Assembly (NCBI GenBank): GCA_903920455.1
Contig: CAIXLY010000095.1
Span: forward strand, 1-54,307
Reading direction: 5' to 3'
DNA: 54,307 nt
Source: an uncultured bacterium
Lineage (GTDB): Bacteria > Bacteroidota > Bacteroidia > Chitinophagales > Chitinophagaceae
Shown here piece by piece: positions 1 through 9,309 of the stretch (within the stretch, counting starts at the first letter, position 1; the number at the start of each line of letters is the position of its first letter). The notes beneath the pieces were generated by a model, which had not been told where the DNA came from, did no database searches, and worked only from the letters and a program-made list of their open reading frames with translations. Made by a program: the position numbers and the translations under genes.

Positions 1-184
1 AGTTTCATATTTCTGAAATTCTTTTAATTGATAATGTCAAAATAAAAAAGTAGGTAATAAGATTTTCATTTTAAGTTTCTCTTAATTTGGGTACTTTCAA
101 AAATTGACACGTTAAGGGAACGATTTTCCTCAAAATAGGGGAAAGAATAGGGGAAAAACGGATTTTAGAACCCCTTAAAATGAA

Positions 185-211
185 ATAAGTGGTTGAAAAT
201 CAACCACTTAT
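185..211 (-). terminator. Hairpin terminator after tRNA-Gln
   Basis: A perfect 12-bp inverted repeat (185-196 with 200-211) has a 3-base loop. It lies 14 bases past the 3' end of the leftward tRNA-Gln and is followed on that strand by an A/T-rich stretch. It probably ends the tRNA transcript. The rest of 1-184 holds no gene I can support, only a short direct repeat of AATAGGGGAAA near 134-157. Confidence 0.6.
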
Positions 212-224
212 AACTCTTGAATTG

Positions 225-295
225 TTGCCCGACCTGGATTCGAACCAAGACAATCAGAACCAAAATCTGACGTACTACCATTATACTATCGGGCA
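225..295 (-). tRNA. tRNA-Gln (TTG)
   Basis: Read on the minus strand, the 7-bp acceptor stem is TGCCCGA/TCGGGCA, the T-arm is GGTTCGAATCC and the anticodon loop carries TTG (Gln). CCA is not encoded. A promoter of the TTG-N20-TAnnTTTG form lies just upstream at 313-343. Confidence 0.95.
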
Positions 296-312
296 TTCTA
301 CCAATAGGGTTG

Positions 313-343
313 CAAAAATAAGATTTTTCGGTTTTGATGCCAA
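313..343 (-). promoter_or_regulatory. Bacteroidota promoter for tRNA-Gln
   Basis: On the minus strand the -7 box TATTTTTG (313-320) is preceded by TTG (341-343) with a 20-base spacer. This fits the Bacteroidota consensus and sits 18 bases ahead of the tRNA. Confidence 0.6.
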
Positions 344-371
344 AAATATAACAGACTAACCCTGCGAAATA

Positions 372-1658
372 TTATTCAGCTGTTTTGACGAGGTAATGGT
401 TCTTTTTGCCCTTTTGAACCACCACATATTGATTGGCCAGTAAGCTGTTTGAATCAACTATAAAGGTGATGTCTAGTACTTTCTGCTTGTTAATGCTGAT
501 TCCACCACCCACGAGCATCTTACGAGCCTCCCCCTTGCTGGGCATGATGCCTGTTTCGAAAAGAAAGGAAACTACGTCTATGCCTGAATTTATTGTCGAA
601 GCAGCAATGCGCTGTAAAGGCACGCCATCCATCGCATTGAGTAGCTCGGCCTCACTCAGTTCATTCAGGTTGATCTCCTCTTTTTTACCAAATAGCTGTT
701 CAGTAGTTTGTCTTGCGGTCTCGAATTCTGCTTTCGCGTGTACAAAAATTGTGATGCACTCAGCCAATTTTTTCTGTAAAACCCTGCTACCAGGGTCTTG
801 CTTATGTTCGGCCATCAATTCATCGATCTCATTTTTGGGCAATAGCGTGAAAATTTTAATCCATTTTTCAGCATCTGCATCTGCCGCATTCAGCCAAAAC
901 TGGTAGAACTGAAACGGGCTTGTTTTTTCAGGATCAAGCCAAATATTTCCTTTTTCAGTCTTTCCAAACTTGCCTCCGTCGGTTTTTGTGATTAATGGGC
1001 AGGTAAAAGCAAACGCCTCGCCCCCCGACTTCTTTCTAATCAACTCGGTCCCTGTAGTAATATTCCCCCATTGGTCGCTTCCGCCCATTTGAAGCTTGCA
1101 TTTTTTGTTGGTATAAAGCCAGTAGAAATCATAGCCTTGCATCAGCTGATAGGCAAACTCGGTGTAGCTTATACCGGTTTCGCCTTCAATTCTTTTCTTC
1201 ACGCTGTCTTTAGACATCATGTAGTTTACGGTCATGTGCTTGCCTACATCCCTAAGAAAATCAATAAACCCCAATCCCTTGAACCAATCGTAATTGTTCA
1301 CTATTTCAGCGCAATTGGGTCTGTTAGGATCAAAGTCAAGAAACTTCTCAAGTTGTTTTCTAACACCAATAATATTTTTTTGTAAAGTTTCTTCGTCAAG
1401 TAGATTCCGCTCTTCGCTTTTTCCGCTTGGATCTCCAACCATGCCCGTAGCGCCGCCAATGAGTGCAATTGGCTTATGGCCATCTTGCTGCAGGTGATAC
1501 AGGAGTAATATGGGTACTAGGCTACCAATATGAAGACTATCTGCGGTGGGGTCGAAGCCGATATAAGAACTTGTGGGTTCTTTTTTCAGCTGTTCCTCCG
1601 TACCGGGCATGATATCCTGAAGCATGCCTCTCCAACTGAGTTCCTCAATCAAGCTCAT
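372..1658 (-). CDS. tyrS: Tyrosine--tRNA ligase
   Basis: This 428-residue class I aminoacyl-tRNA synthetase charges tRNA-Tyr in the cytoplasm. The HIGH-type motif is HIGS at residues 43-46, after the DPTADSL element. The Tyr-specific K-x-GKT version of KMSKS (KFGKT) is near residue 235, and the S4 RNA-binding domain fills the C-terminal 65 residues (GEARKML...). Length is normal for bacterial TyrRS. The ATG at 1658 is 17 bases below a TAnnTTTG promoter. The gene is read leftward toward tRNA-Gln and is divergent from porV2. Confidence 0.98.
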   Translation of the reverse strand: MSLIEELSWRGMLQDIMPGTEEQLKKEPTSSYIGFDPTADSLHIGSLVPILLLYHLQQDGHKPIALIGGATGMVGDPSGKSEERNLLDEETLQKNIIGVRKQLEKFLDFDPNRPNCAEIVNNYDWFKGLGFIDFLRDVGKHMTVNYMMSKDSVKKRIEGETGISYTEFAYQLMQGYDFYWLYTNKKCKLQMGGSDQWGNITTGTELIRKKSGGEAFAFTCPLITKTDGGKFGKTEKGNIWLDPEKTSPFQFYQFWLNAADADAEKWIKIFTLLPKNEIDELMAEHKQDPGSRVLQKKLAECITIFVHAKAEFETARQTTEQLFGKKEEINLNELSEAELLNAMDGVPLQRIAASTINSGIDVVSFLFETGIMPSKGEARKMLVGGGISINKQKVLDITFIVDSNSLLANQYVVVQKGKKNHYLVKTAE

Positions 1659-1674
1659 CGTTTATTACTTTGAG

Positions 1675-1705
1675 CAAATGTAGTATAGATTGGCTTTCCC
1701 TACAA
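1675..1705 (-). promoter_or_regulatory. Promoter of tyrS
   Basis: On the minus strand TACATTTG (1675-1682) is preceded by TTG (1703-1705) with a 20-base spacer. The -7 box ends only 16 bases before the tyrS ATG, so the 5' leader is very short. Confidence 0.65.
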
Positions 1706-1857
1706 GGGCTGAGAAGAAAGGGGGGAAAAATGTTACTTGTCAATATAACTGCCATTTAACACCGTATAATCAGCCCTATTGCGTAATTTTAGATCCAATA
1801 TCCCTTGTAATTCCATCAGTATCTAATGAAGCTCAATTATTATTCTTCAAGAGAAAC

Positions 1858-3036
1858 GTGGATCAAAAAGTACATCCGTTAGCTAGACCGTTCGTAAATC
1901 ATCATATCCTATCGCACAATAGCTTCAGGCCTGGCATTGCCATACTTGCCCTGTTTATCATTTCCATCAGTCAGGGTCACGCCCAGTTTAGAAAATATTC
2001 CAACGAATTCTTAAATATTGGGGCTGGTGCCAGAGGCTTGGCCATGGGCGGGGCGCAAGTGGCTTCAGTAGGTGACGTAACTGCCGGCTACTGGAATCCA
2101 GCTGGACTCATTGAAGTTAATAGCCACCCAGTGGCTTCACTCATGCATGCAGAGTATTTTGCGGGTATAGGCAAGTATGATTACGGGTCAGTTGCAATAC
2201 CCATAGGTGACCCAGAAAAAAGTATGAGGACATTGGGATTGTCTCTTATTCGTTTTGCTGTAGATGATATTCCCAATACCCTCTTTTTGGTTGAACCAGA
2301 CGGAACAATCAATTACAATAACGTTACCTCGTTTTCCTCTGCCGATTATGCCATGCTTATTTCTTATGCACAGATCATCTTTGAAGATGAGGAAAGTACT
2401 TTTTCTTTTGGCGCAAACGCAAAGATTATACACCGCAGTGTGGGTAGCTTTGCAAAGGCCTGGGGTTTTGGTTTGGATGCTGGGCTGCAGTATCGGTCAA
2501 GAAACCTGAGTTTAGGGATAATGGCTAGGGACATATCCACTACATTCAATGCCTGGAAATTTAATTTTACAGAGCGGGAAAAGGAAGTCTTATACTTGAC
2601 GAATAACAATATTCCTGTGAAATCGACTGAAATGACCGCCCCTCGTCTAGTGTTGGGAGCGTCATACAAGTGGAATATTTCTGAGTCTTTCAATTTGATG
2701 TCAGAGCTTAACCTTGACCTAACCTTTGATGGAAGAAGGAATGTGTTGTTGAGTTCCTCTGCATTGAATATGGATCCACGAATAGGGATGGAGATGGGCT
2801 TCATGAATCTGTTATTTGGTCGAGTGGGAGTATATAATTTTCAGCAGGGGTTAAAAGACGGCGATACTACAAACCTAAAAAAGGTTTGGATCTACCAACC
2901 GGGAGTTGGGGTTGGGTTCAAACTCAAAAATGTGGAGATTGATTATGCGTTTACAAATCTTGCGAATCAATCCAATCCTCTTTATACCCATATCTTTTCA
3001 CTAAAAATCGGTTTGGGTCGAAAAGAAAACAATTGA
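1858..3036 (+). CDS. porV2: PorV2-like type IX secretion outer-membrane protein
   Basis: This is a member of the PorV/PorQ outer-membrane beta-barrel family. The mature part begins with the family pattern (NEFLNIGAGARGLAMGGAQ, then GDVTAGYWNPAGL). A signal peptide ending ...QGHA|Q precedes it. Its partner is the C25 protease encoded next (stop and next start nearly touch), the usual PorV2-PorU2 pairing. In PorV systems such proteins deliver T9SS cargo to the PorU sortase. The start is uncertain: the open frame reaches back to a TTG at 1690, but it contains no ATG before the signal peptide. GTG 1858, with AAGAGAA just upstream, is the best candidate. Confidence 0.85.
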   Translation: MDQKVHPLARPFVNHHILSHNSFRPGIAILALFIISISQGHAQFRKYSNEFLNIGAGARGLAMGGAQVASVGDVTAGYWNPAGLIEVNSHPVASLMHAEYFAGIGKYDYGSVAIPIGDPEKSMRTLGLSLIRFAVDDIPNTLFLVEPDGTINYNNVTSFSSADYAMLISYAQIIFEDEESTFSFGANAKIIHRSVGSFAKAWGFGLDAGLQYRSRNLSLGIMARDISTTFNAWKFNFTEREKEVLYLTNNNIPVKSTEMTAPRLVLGASYKWNISESFNLMSELNLDLTFDGRRNVLLSSSALNMDPRIGMEMGFMNLLFGRVGVYNFQQGLKDGDTTNLKKVWIYQPGVGVGFKLKNVEIDYAFTNLANQSNPLYTHIFSLKIGLGRKENN

Positions 3037-3038
3037 TC

Positions 3039-6000
3039 ATGAAGTACAGGGCTAACTATAGATATTTATTGATCTTGTTTGTGATGGCATTGTTGTCATA
3101 TCACGCCAATGCACAGTACAACAATGAGTGGATAGATTTTAGCAAAAGTTACTACAAGTGTAAAGTTGGCGAAAACGGACTCTACAGAATTTCTCATTCG
3201 GTATTACAAACTGTGGGTTTACAAAATACATCCGCAGAACATTTTCAGTTATGGAGAAATGGAAAGCAAGTGCCTATTTATACGAGTACCCCTTCTGGCA
3301 CACTTGGTTCAAATGATTTTATTGAGTTTTATGGTGAGATGAATGACGGGAAACCGGATGCAGTTCTCTATAAAAAACCAGAGTTTCAATTGGCTGACAA
3401 ATGGAGCTTACAGACTGATACGGCTGTATATTTTCTTACTGTCAATTCAGCAAGTCATAATGCAAGGCTGATTGATGATGTTAATAATGTTGCGGGCAAT
3501 ACACTTCTACCTGAGCAATATTTCCTGTATACACTTTCAAAGAATTTTAAGGATCAAATTAACCCGGGATTTGCTGCAGTGATTGGAAGTTATGTGTATT
3601 CATCTTCCTACGATAATGGGGAGGGGTGGACAAGTAAATCTATTCAAAGTAACGCCCCATTGATTGATCAGTATAAAGAGTTGTTTGTTGCTTCAGTGCC
3701 CATTGATGCTAAATTTAAGTTTACTGCTTACGGGAATGCTGTCAATACAAGGAAATTGCAGTTGTTGGTGAATTCAAATCTTTTGGTTGATACTCAGATT
3801 GTGAATTTTAATTCAGTGATCAAAGAGATAAGCTTTTCTAGTTCTTTATTGGGAAGGCCAACAGATACGATTCGTTTCGCCAATGTTGCAGGTACAAATT
3901 CTGATAGGTCTGTGATTGGAAAATATGAACTTACCTATCCAAGGGTATTCAATTTTGGCGCTGCCACATTGTTTGATTTTGTGCTTCCTGCTACTGCAGT
4001 GGGCAATTATTTGGAAATCACAAACTTTAATAGTGGAGCAACGGCACCAATTTTATATGATCTTTCTAATGGTAGAAGGTACTTGGCAGATATCATTGTA
4101 AGTGGAAAAGTAAGATTTGCGCTACCTCCTGGTGGCGAAAGAAAGCTTGTGTTGATGAGTACAACTCCTTCTTCTGTTCGTCCTGTCTCCACACTTGCAA
4201 AGAAAGATTTTATTGATTATTCAATTTCTGCAAACCAGGGAGATTATCTAATCATCTCACATTCAAGTTTGCTCAGCAGCAATAACGGGAACGCCATACA
4301 AAACTATATCGATTATCGATCAAGCATGTTGGGCGGGTCCTATCTGCCCAAGAATTACGACATAGACGATTTGGTTGATCAATTTGCATTTGGCATCAAG
4401 AAGCATCCTTCATCAGTGAAAAACTTTTTGAGGTATGCGATGCTGGTTTTTTCTCCAGTCCCTAAATTCGTGCTATTGATGGGTAAAGGAATTACCTATG
4501 ACCAATATAGAATCAACGAGTCAAAGCCAATTACTGAACGCATCAACCTCATCCCCACCTTCGGTAATCCTGGATCTGATAATATTCTTGCATCAATCAC
4601 TAATGACCCATCCCCTGAAATTGCAATTGGTAGGCTGTCTGTTACTTCTGGGAATGAGATTAATGATTACCTCAATAAAGTAAAGCAGCACGACCTTTCA
4701 TTGGCTTCAATGACTCAAACCGTTCAAGAAAAAGCTTGGATGAAAAACGTCGTTCATGTAATTGGGGGTGGGGATACCTATTTGCAAGCAGTGATTGATG
4801 GATACATGACTAGTGCTAAAAAAATTGTTGAGGATACTTCATTTGGAGGAAAGGTGTATACTTTCAATAAATTATCTTCAGCAGCTGTTGAACAGGTGAA
4901 TTCTGGGTTGCTGAATAATCTATTTGTCGAAGGAATAGGACTGATAACCTATTTCGGACACTCCTCGGCAAATACATTGGAGTTCAACTTGGACGATCCT
5001 TCTATTTTCGACAATCAAGGAAAATATCCACTTTTTCTTGCCAATGGATGCAATGCCGGTAATTTCTTTATTTACGATACCCTCCGCGCCACTGCAGGCA
5101 AGAAAACGATTACAGAAAATTATGTATTGATTCCCAATCAGGGTAGTATAGGGTTTATTTCGAGTACCCATTTTGGGATTGTTAATTATCTCAATCTCTA
5201 CACAAATAGTTTCTATAAGCGTTTTGCTGTTGAGGATTATCAAGCAGCAATTGGCGAGTCGCAACGAGACGCCATTCGCGACATTATAGAAATTGCAGGG
5301 CTAGACGATTATTATAACCAAACTACTGCCGAACAAATTCTTTTGGGCGGTGATCCAGCAGTGAAATTATATCCTCATGCCTTGCCAGATTACGCAGTGG
5401 AAGATCCCCTGATTAAGATTAGTCCATCACCACTTTCTGTGAGCAATTCCTATTTTGAGTTAAAGGTCAAGTATCATAATCTGGGTAAGGCGGCTATGGA
5501 TTCAATTAGAATCAAAATCAGTTACGAATTGCCTGATGGATCTCTAGAAGAGCTTTATGATCATAGGCGGTTAGCTCCAAAGCATTCTGATTCAATATCG
5601 ACATCAGTTTCAATCGACCCGAGTAAACACAAGGGGCAAAATAAAATTATTGTCTCGTTGGACCCAGACGATTTACTCAGTGAGATTACGAATGGCAATA
5701 ATGAGGTGACAAAACCATTTGTAATCCTTGATGATGAAGTAAGGCCTGCCTATCCGGCCACTTTTGCTATAGTCAACAGCCCCTCTATTAAACTGATTGC
5801 ATCAACCAATGAATTTTTTAATACACCCAGAGAATATTTTCTTGAAGTAGACACCACCGATTTGTTCAATTCGCCATTGAAAGTGTCGCAGACAAAAACA
5901 TCCCTGGGTGGAGCAATTGAGTTTACACCCAGCCTGCAGTTACGTGACAGCTTGGTATTTTATTGGAGGGTGGCAAAAAAGCCGGATACAGGCATTGTAA

Positions 6001-8105
6001 GGCGCTGGTCATCATCATCATTCGTTTATCTCTCGCAAAGTTCAGAAGGGTGGAATCAGTCGCATTATTTTCAGGAGTTGAAGTCTTTCTATGATGGTCT
6101 TTATCTACCCCTGAATAGGACATTTACTTTTGATTCAACTGATAATTATATACTTGTTAATTCTGGGTTATATCCCACAATTCAAAATACAATCTCAAAG
6201 AATACGGTTATTTTATCTTCGATTGGCTGTTCACCATCATATGGCTCGTTGGAATTTATGATGTTTGATAATAATACAGGTAAGCCGATAAAAAATAAAA
6301 ATCTTGGAAATGTAGGCTTGTACAATAGTTTTTACTCAGCTATCTGTCCCACTTCCTTGACTTATAAATTTGATTTCTCCTATAACTCAATTCAGACTAG
6401 AAATTATGCAATGCAATTTTTTGATAGTATACCTAATTCAACTTCCATAGTCATCATGAATTGGACACATGCAGCACGTGCAAGTGCTCATCAATATATT
6501 AATGACTGGAAAACAGATACGTTGGTAAATGGGTCGGGGAAATCATTGTATCACAAACTAATGTCCTTAGGCTTAAATTTGATTGATTCATTTTACAGAA
6601 ATATTCCACTGACTTTTATAATTCAGAGAGATGTCAATGGTCAGTTTTCTGTAATTGACCAAAAGGTTGGATCTACAATAACAGATGTTTTAAAAACGGA
6701 ATTTGATTTTTGGTCTAGAGATAATGAGGGTAAGTCATCTTCTGTTTTAATTGGTCCTGCTCGTTCTTGGGGTAGCATGCACTGGAACGGATCAACTATT
6801 GATCCTGAACTGTATGATGTTATCAAACATGAGGTTTATGGTACCGATAAGAATCTCAATGAAGTATTGTTGTTCTCGAGTTTTAGCAAGAAGCTCGATA
6901 CTTCCCTATCATTCATTGATGCCTCAGTTTATCCTTATATACGGGTAAAAAAATTGCATGAGGATACTGTTTATAACACCCCCTGGCAGTCCAAATATCT
7001 TCAGGTTAAATATGAGCCAGTCCCCGAGGGTGCACTTGTGCCTGCAAGTGCTGTGTCAATGAATGATACCCTGGAAATTGGGGCACCAATAAAATTCTCC
7101 ATGGCGTTTAAAAATATCAGCAATCATCCTTTTGATAGTGTTCGGGTAATCATGACAAATACTGACCCCTCTAATAGCACAAAACTTATTTTAGATACCT
7201 TAAAGAAACCAATACTTGTAGGAGATAGCATCCAAGTTAATTATACGATTGATACCAAAAATCTTTCCGGTGATAACTCTGTGTATATCAATTTCAATCC
7301 CAATAATCATCAGCCTGAGCAATACTTGTTTAATAATTACATTTCCAAGAACTTTTATATTAGGCCTGATAATTATGCTCCTAATCTAGATGTCACTTTT
7401 GATGGTATTCATATCATGAACAAGGATATTGTTTCTCCCAAGCCTACTATTCTGATTAAGTTAAAAGACGATAGTCGCTATCTTGCCTTAAACGACACAA
7501 GTCTATTTTCTTTGAAACTGCGCTACCCCGATGGCAGTCTTCATGCTGTTAAAATTGATAATGATACACTGGTGTTTACTCCTTCAACTAATACGCCTGG
7601 TTCGGATGGAAATGAGGCCACGCTTATGTTCAAGCCTCACTTGATAGATGATGGTGAATATGAACTCATTGTTTCGGGCAAAGACCGTAGCAACAATCCA
7701 TCAGGAGCTATTGAATACAGGGTAATATTTGAGGTGTACAATAAGTCGATGATTACCAATTTGCTCAATTATCCAAATCCCTTTACGACTTCCACAGCTT
7801 TTGTATTTACACTTACTGGATCTGAGTTGCCAAGCAATTTTAGGATTCAGATTCTGACGATTACAGGAAAGATCGTGAAAGAGATCTCACGGCAGGAGCT
7901 TGGTTCGATTCGTATCGGGCATAACATCACAGAATACAAGTGGGACGGGAAAGATCAATTTGGTCAGGACCTTGCTAATGGAGTTTATTTGTATAGGTTG
8001 ATGGCTGATATACAGGGTAAAAAAATTGATAAACTGAACTCGTCTTCTTATAATACAGACAAGTATTTTCAAAGTGGGTATGGTAAGATGTATTTGATGC
8101 GATAA
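3039..8105 (+). CDS. porU2: PorU2-like C25 (gingipain-family) peptidase/sortase
   Basis: This is a large secreted protein of 1688 residues. A signal peptide (residues 1-26, ending ANA|Q) comes first, then an N-terminal beta domain, then the C25 cysteine-peptidase domain. The catalytic pair is visible as His641 in YFGHSS and Cys671 in NGCNAGNFF. Long CARDB/Ig-like regions follow, and an FlgD-like C-terminal segment (NYPNPF..., W-D-G-x-D-x-x-G-x-x-x-x-N-G-V-Y) resembles T9SS sorting domains. Classical PorU is nearer 1100 residues, so this fits the longer PorU2 group better. The ATG at 3039 is preferred over TTG 3033. It is probably an envelope protein acting with the preceding PorV2. Its true substrate is not evident. 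Confidence 0.85.
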   Translation: MKYRANYRYLLILFVMALLSYHANAQYNNEWIDFSKSYYKCKVGENGLYRISHSVLQTVGLQNTSAEHFQLWRNGKQVPIYTSTPSGTLGSNDFIEFYGEMNDGKPDAVLYKKPEFQLADKWSLQTDTAVYFLTVNSASHNARLIDDVNNVAGNTLLPEQYFLYTLSKNFKDQINPGFAAVIGSYVYSSSYDNGEGWTSKSIQSNAPLIDQYKELFVASVPIDAKFKFTAYGNAVNTRKLQLLVNSNLLVDTQIVNFNSVIKEISFSSSLLGRPTDTIRFANVAGTNSDRSVIGKYELTYPRVFNFGAATLFDFVLPATAVGNYLEITNFNSGATAPILYDLSNGRRYLADIIVSGKVRFALPPGGERKLVLMSTTPSSVRPVSTLAKKDFIDYSISANQGDYLIISHSSLLSSNNGNAIQNYIDYRSSMLGGSYLPKNYDIDDLVDQFAFGIKKHPSSVKNFLRYAMLVFSPVPKFVLLMGKGITYDQYRINESKPITERINLIPTFGNPGSDNILASITNDPSPEIAIGRLSVTSGNEINDYLNKVKQHDLSLASMTQTVQEKAWMKNVVHVIGGGDTYLQAVIDGYMTSAKKIVEDTSFGGKVYTFNKLSSAAVEQVNSGLLNNLFVEGIGLITYFGHSSANTLEFNLDDPSIFDNQGKYPLFLANGCNAGNFFIYDTLRATAGKKTITENYVLIPNQGSIGFISSTHFGIVNYLNLYTNSFYKRFAVEDYQAAIGESQRDAIRDIIEIAGLDDYYNQTTAEQILLGGDPAVKLYPHALPDYAVEDPLIKISPSPLSVSNSYFELKVKYHNLGKAAMDSIRIKISYELPDGSLEELYDHRRLAPKHSDSISTSVSIDPSKHKGQNKIIVSLDPDDLLSEITNGNNEVTKPFVILDDEVRPAYPATFAIVNSPSIKLIASTNEFFNTPREYFLEVDTTDLFNSPLKVSQTKTSLGGAIEFTPSLQLRDSLVFYWRVAKKPDTGIVRRWSSSSFVYLSQSSEGWNQSHYFQELKSFYDGLYLPLNRTFTFDSTDNYILVNSGLYPTIQNTISKNTVILSSIGCSPSYGSLEFMMFDNNTGKPIKNKNLGNVGLYNSFYSAICPTSLTYKFDFSYNSIQTRNYAMQFFDSIPNSTSIVIMNWTHAARASAHQYINDWKTDTLVNGSGKSLYHKLMSLGLNLIDSFYRNIPLTFIIQRDVNGQFSVIDQKVGSTITDVLKTEFDFWSRDNEGKSSSVLIGPARSWGSMHWNGSTIDPELYDVIKHEVYGTDKNLNEVLLFSSFSKKLDTSLSFIDASVYPYIRVKKLHEDTVYNTPWQSKYLQVKYEPVPEGALVPASAVSMNDTLEIGAPIKFSMAFKNISNHPFDSVRVIMTNTDPSNSTKLILDTLKKPILVGDSIQVNYTIDTKNLSGDNSVYINFNPNNHQPEQYLFNNYISKNFYIRPDNYAPNLDVTFDGIHIMNKDIVSPKPTILIKLKDDSRYLALNDTSLFSLKLRYPDGSLHAVKIDNDTLVFTPSTNTPGSDGNEATLMFKPHLIDDGEYELIVSGKDRSNNPSGAIEYRVIFEVYNKSMITNLLNYPNPFTTSTAFVFTLTGSELPSNFRIQILTITGKIVKEISRQELGSIRIGHNITEYKWDGKDQFGQDLANGVYLYRLMADIQGKKIDKLNSSSYNTDKYFQSGYGKMYLMR

Positions 8106-8118
8106 AAAACCTCTAACC

Positions 8119-9309
8119 ATGCCCCATGCCAGATATTCTCCTGAATTTAAATTGTTGCTGAGATGCCATGAGGCTCCTGCCAGCAGGGTGAAATTAGATT
8201 CGCAGATTCAGATATTGGCAACCCAATTTGATGAGAATATTTTTAAGTCGCTTCTTGTCCGACATCGAGTCGCTCCAATAGTATATCTTAACTTAAAAAA
8301 CCATCCATCTATTTCACCAGTGCTTAAGGATTGGTTAAAGTCAATGACTGAACAAAATCAACTCATTTCGTTGAAGTCTCTTCACATGATGTTGAATATC
8401 CAAAGAGAACTCAATAATCAAAATTTTGAAGGTGTATTTTTAAAAGGGGTTCCGCTGGCGGAAATGTATTATGGGGATACAGCACTGAGGGAGTCAATCG
8501 ATATTGATCTCTGGGTTGAGGAAAAAGCGATTGTTCCAATGTCAACATGGTTGAAGTCTCTTGGCTATGTATCCAACCTTAATATCGAAAACATCAACAA
8601 GCATCAGCTTCAATATATTAAAAGGACAGATTATCATCATGCATTAATCGCTACAAAGCCTGAGCTGTCAAGTAAAATTGAGTTGCACTGGAAGATTAGA
8701 GGAAGCTTGGGTGGCTTTAATCTTGATCCATCAAATCAGGATACCAACTTAATTACATGGTTTTATGGGGGGCTCGACTTAAAGGTATTTGATCATGTTG
8801 ATCAGTTTTTGTACCTCTGTACGCACGGTACAGAGCATGCTTGGTTTAGACTTAAATGGCTTTTTGATCTTCCTCAACTGATTGCAAAGATCAATTTCGA
8901 TTGGTGCGTTGTTAGGGAGCGGGCGAAAGTTCTAGGTTGTCTCGAACATCTTGAAATTTCTTTTTTGGTCTTGAAAGAAATTCTGAATATTGACATTCCA
9001 TTGCCTATTCTTGAACACATTGTACCAGGAAAGTATAAATATCATCTCAAGTATATTCTTCAGGCAATTAGATCTGACAGGGGATTTAATGAAAATGACC
9101 GAAATCGGAGTCGACACTTTTTATTTCTGTGGTCGCTTAGTAAAAAAAGACTCAATCCAAACCTATTTTTAAAATATTTGACAGGACCAGGCGATTGGAA
9201 ATATTTTCCCTTGCCAGAAAATCTCTTTTTTCTGTACTTTCCTTTAAGACCTTTTTTGTGGATTTCGCGCAGACTTTCCCATTCACTAAAATTTATGCTT
9301 ATCAAATAA
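8119..9309 (+). CDS. Lasso-cluster nucleotidyltransferase (NTP_transf_5 family)
   Basis: This 396-residue protein carries the pattern of the uncharacterised nucleotidyltransferase family PF14907: FLKG at about 108, YG, then an R-x-S-x-D-I-D-L-W acidic motif at about 125-134 that should bind metal-NTP. The family is known from RiPP and lasso clusters. In pseudomycoidin-type clusters such an enzyme modifies the phosphorylated C-terminus of the lasso peptide. Here it starts 13 bp after porU2 and its 3' end overlaps the convergent ABC gene by 24 bp. The presence of a kinase, RRE protein, B2 and cyclase nearby supports the lasso role, but the exact substrate is inference. Confidence 0.8.
   Translation: MPHARYSPEFKLLLRCHEAPASRVKLDSQIQILATQFDENIFKSLLVRHRVAPIVYLNLKNHPSISPVLKDWLKSMTEQNQLISLKSLHMMLNIQRELNNQNFEGVFLKGVPLAEMYYGDTALRESIDIDLWVEEKAIVPMSTWLKSLGYVSNLNIENINKHQLQYIKRTDYHHALIATKPELSSKIELHWKIRGSLGGFNLDPSNQDTNLITWFYGGLDLKVFDHVDQFLYLCTHGTEHAWFRLKWLFDLPQLIAKINFDWCVVRERAKVLGCLEHLEISFLVLKEILNIDIPLPILEHIVPGKYKYHLKYILQAIRSDRGFNENDRNRSRHFLFLWSLSKKRLNPNLFLKYLTGPGDWKYFPLPENLFFLYFPLRPFLWISRRLSHSLKFMLIK

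Noticed and set aside
134-157. Direct repeat AATAGGGGAAA as an attachment site by tRNA-Gln
   Set aside because: Only two imperfect copies, with no integrase and no repeat of the tRNA 3' end in the window.
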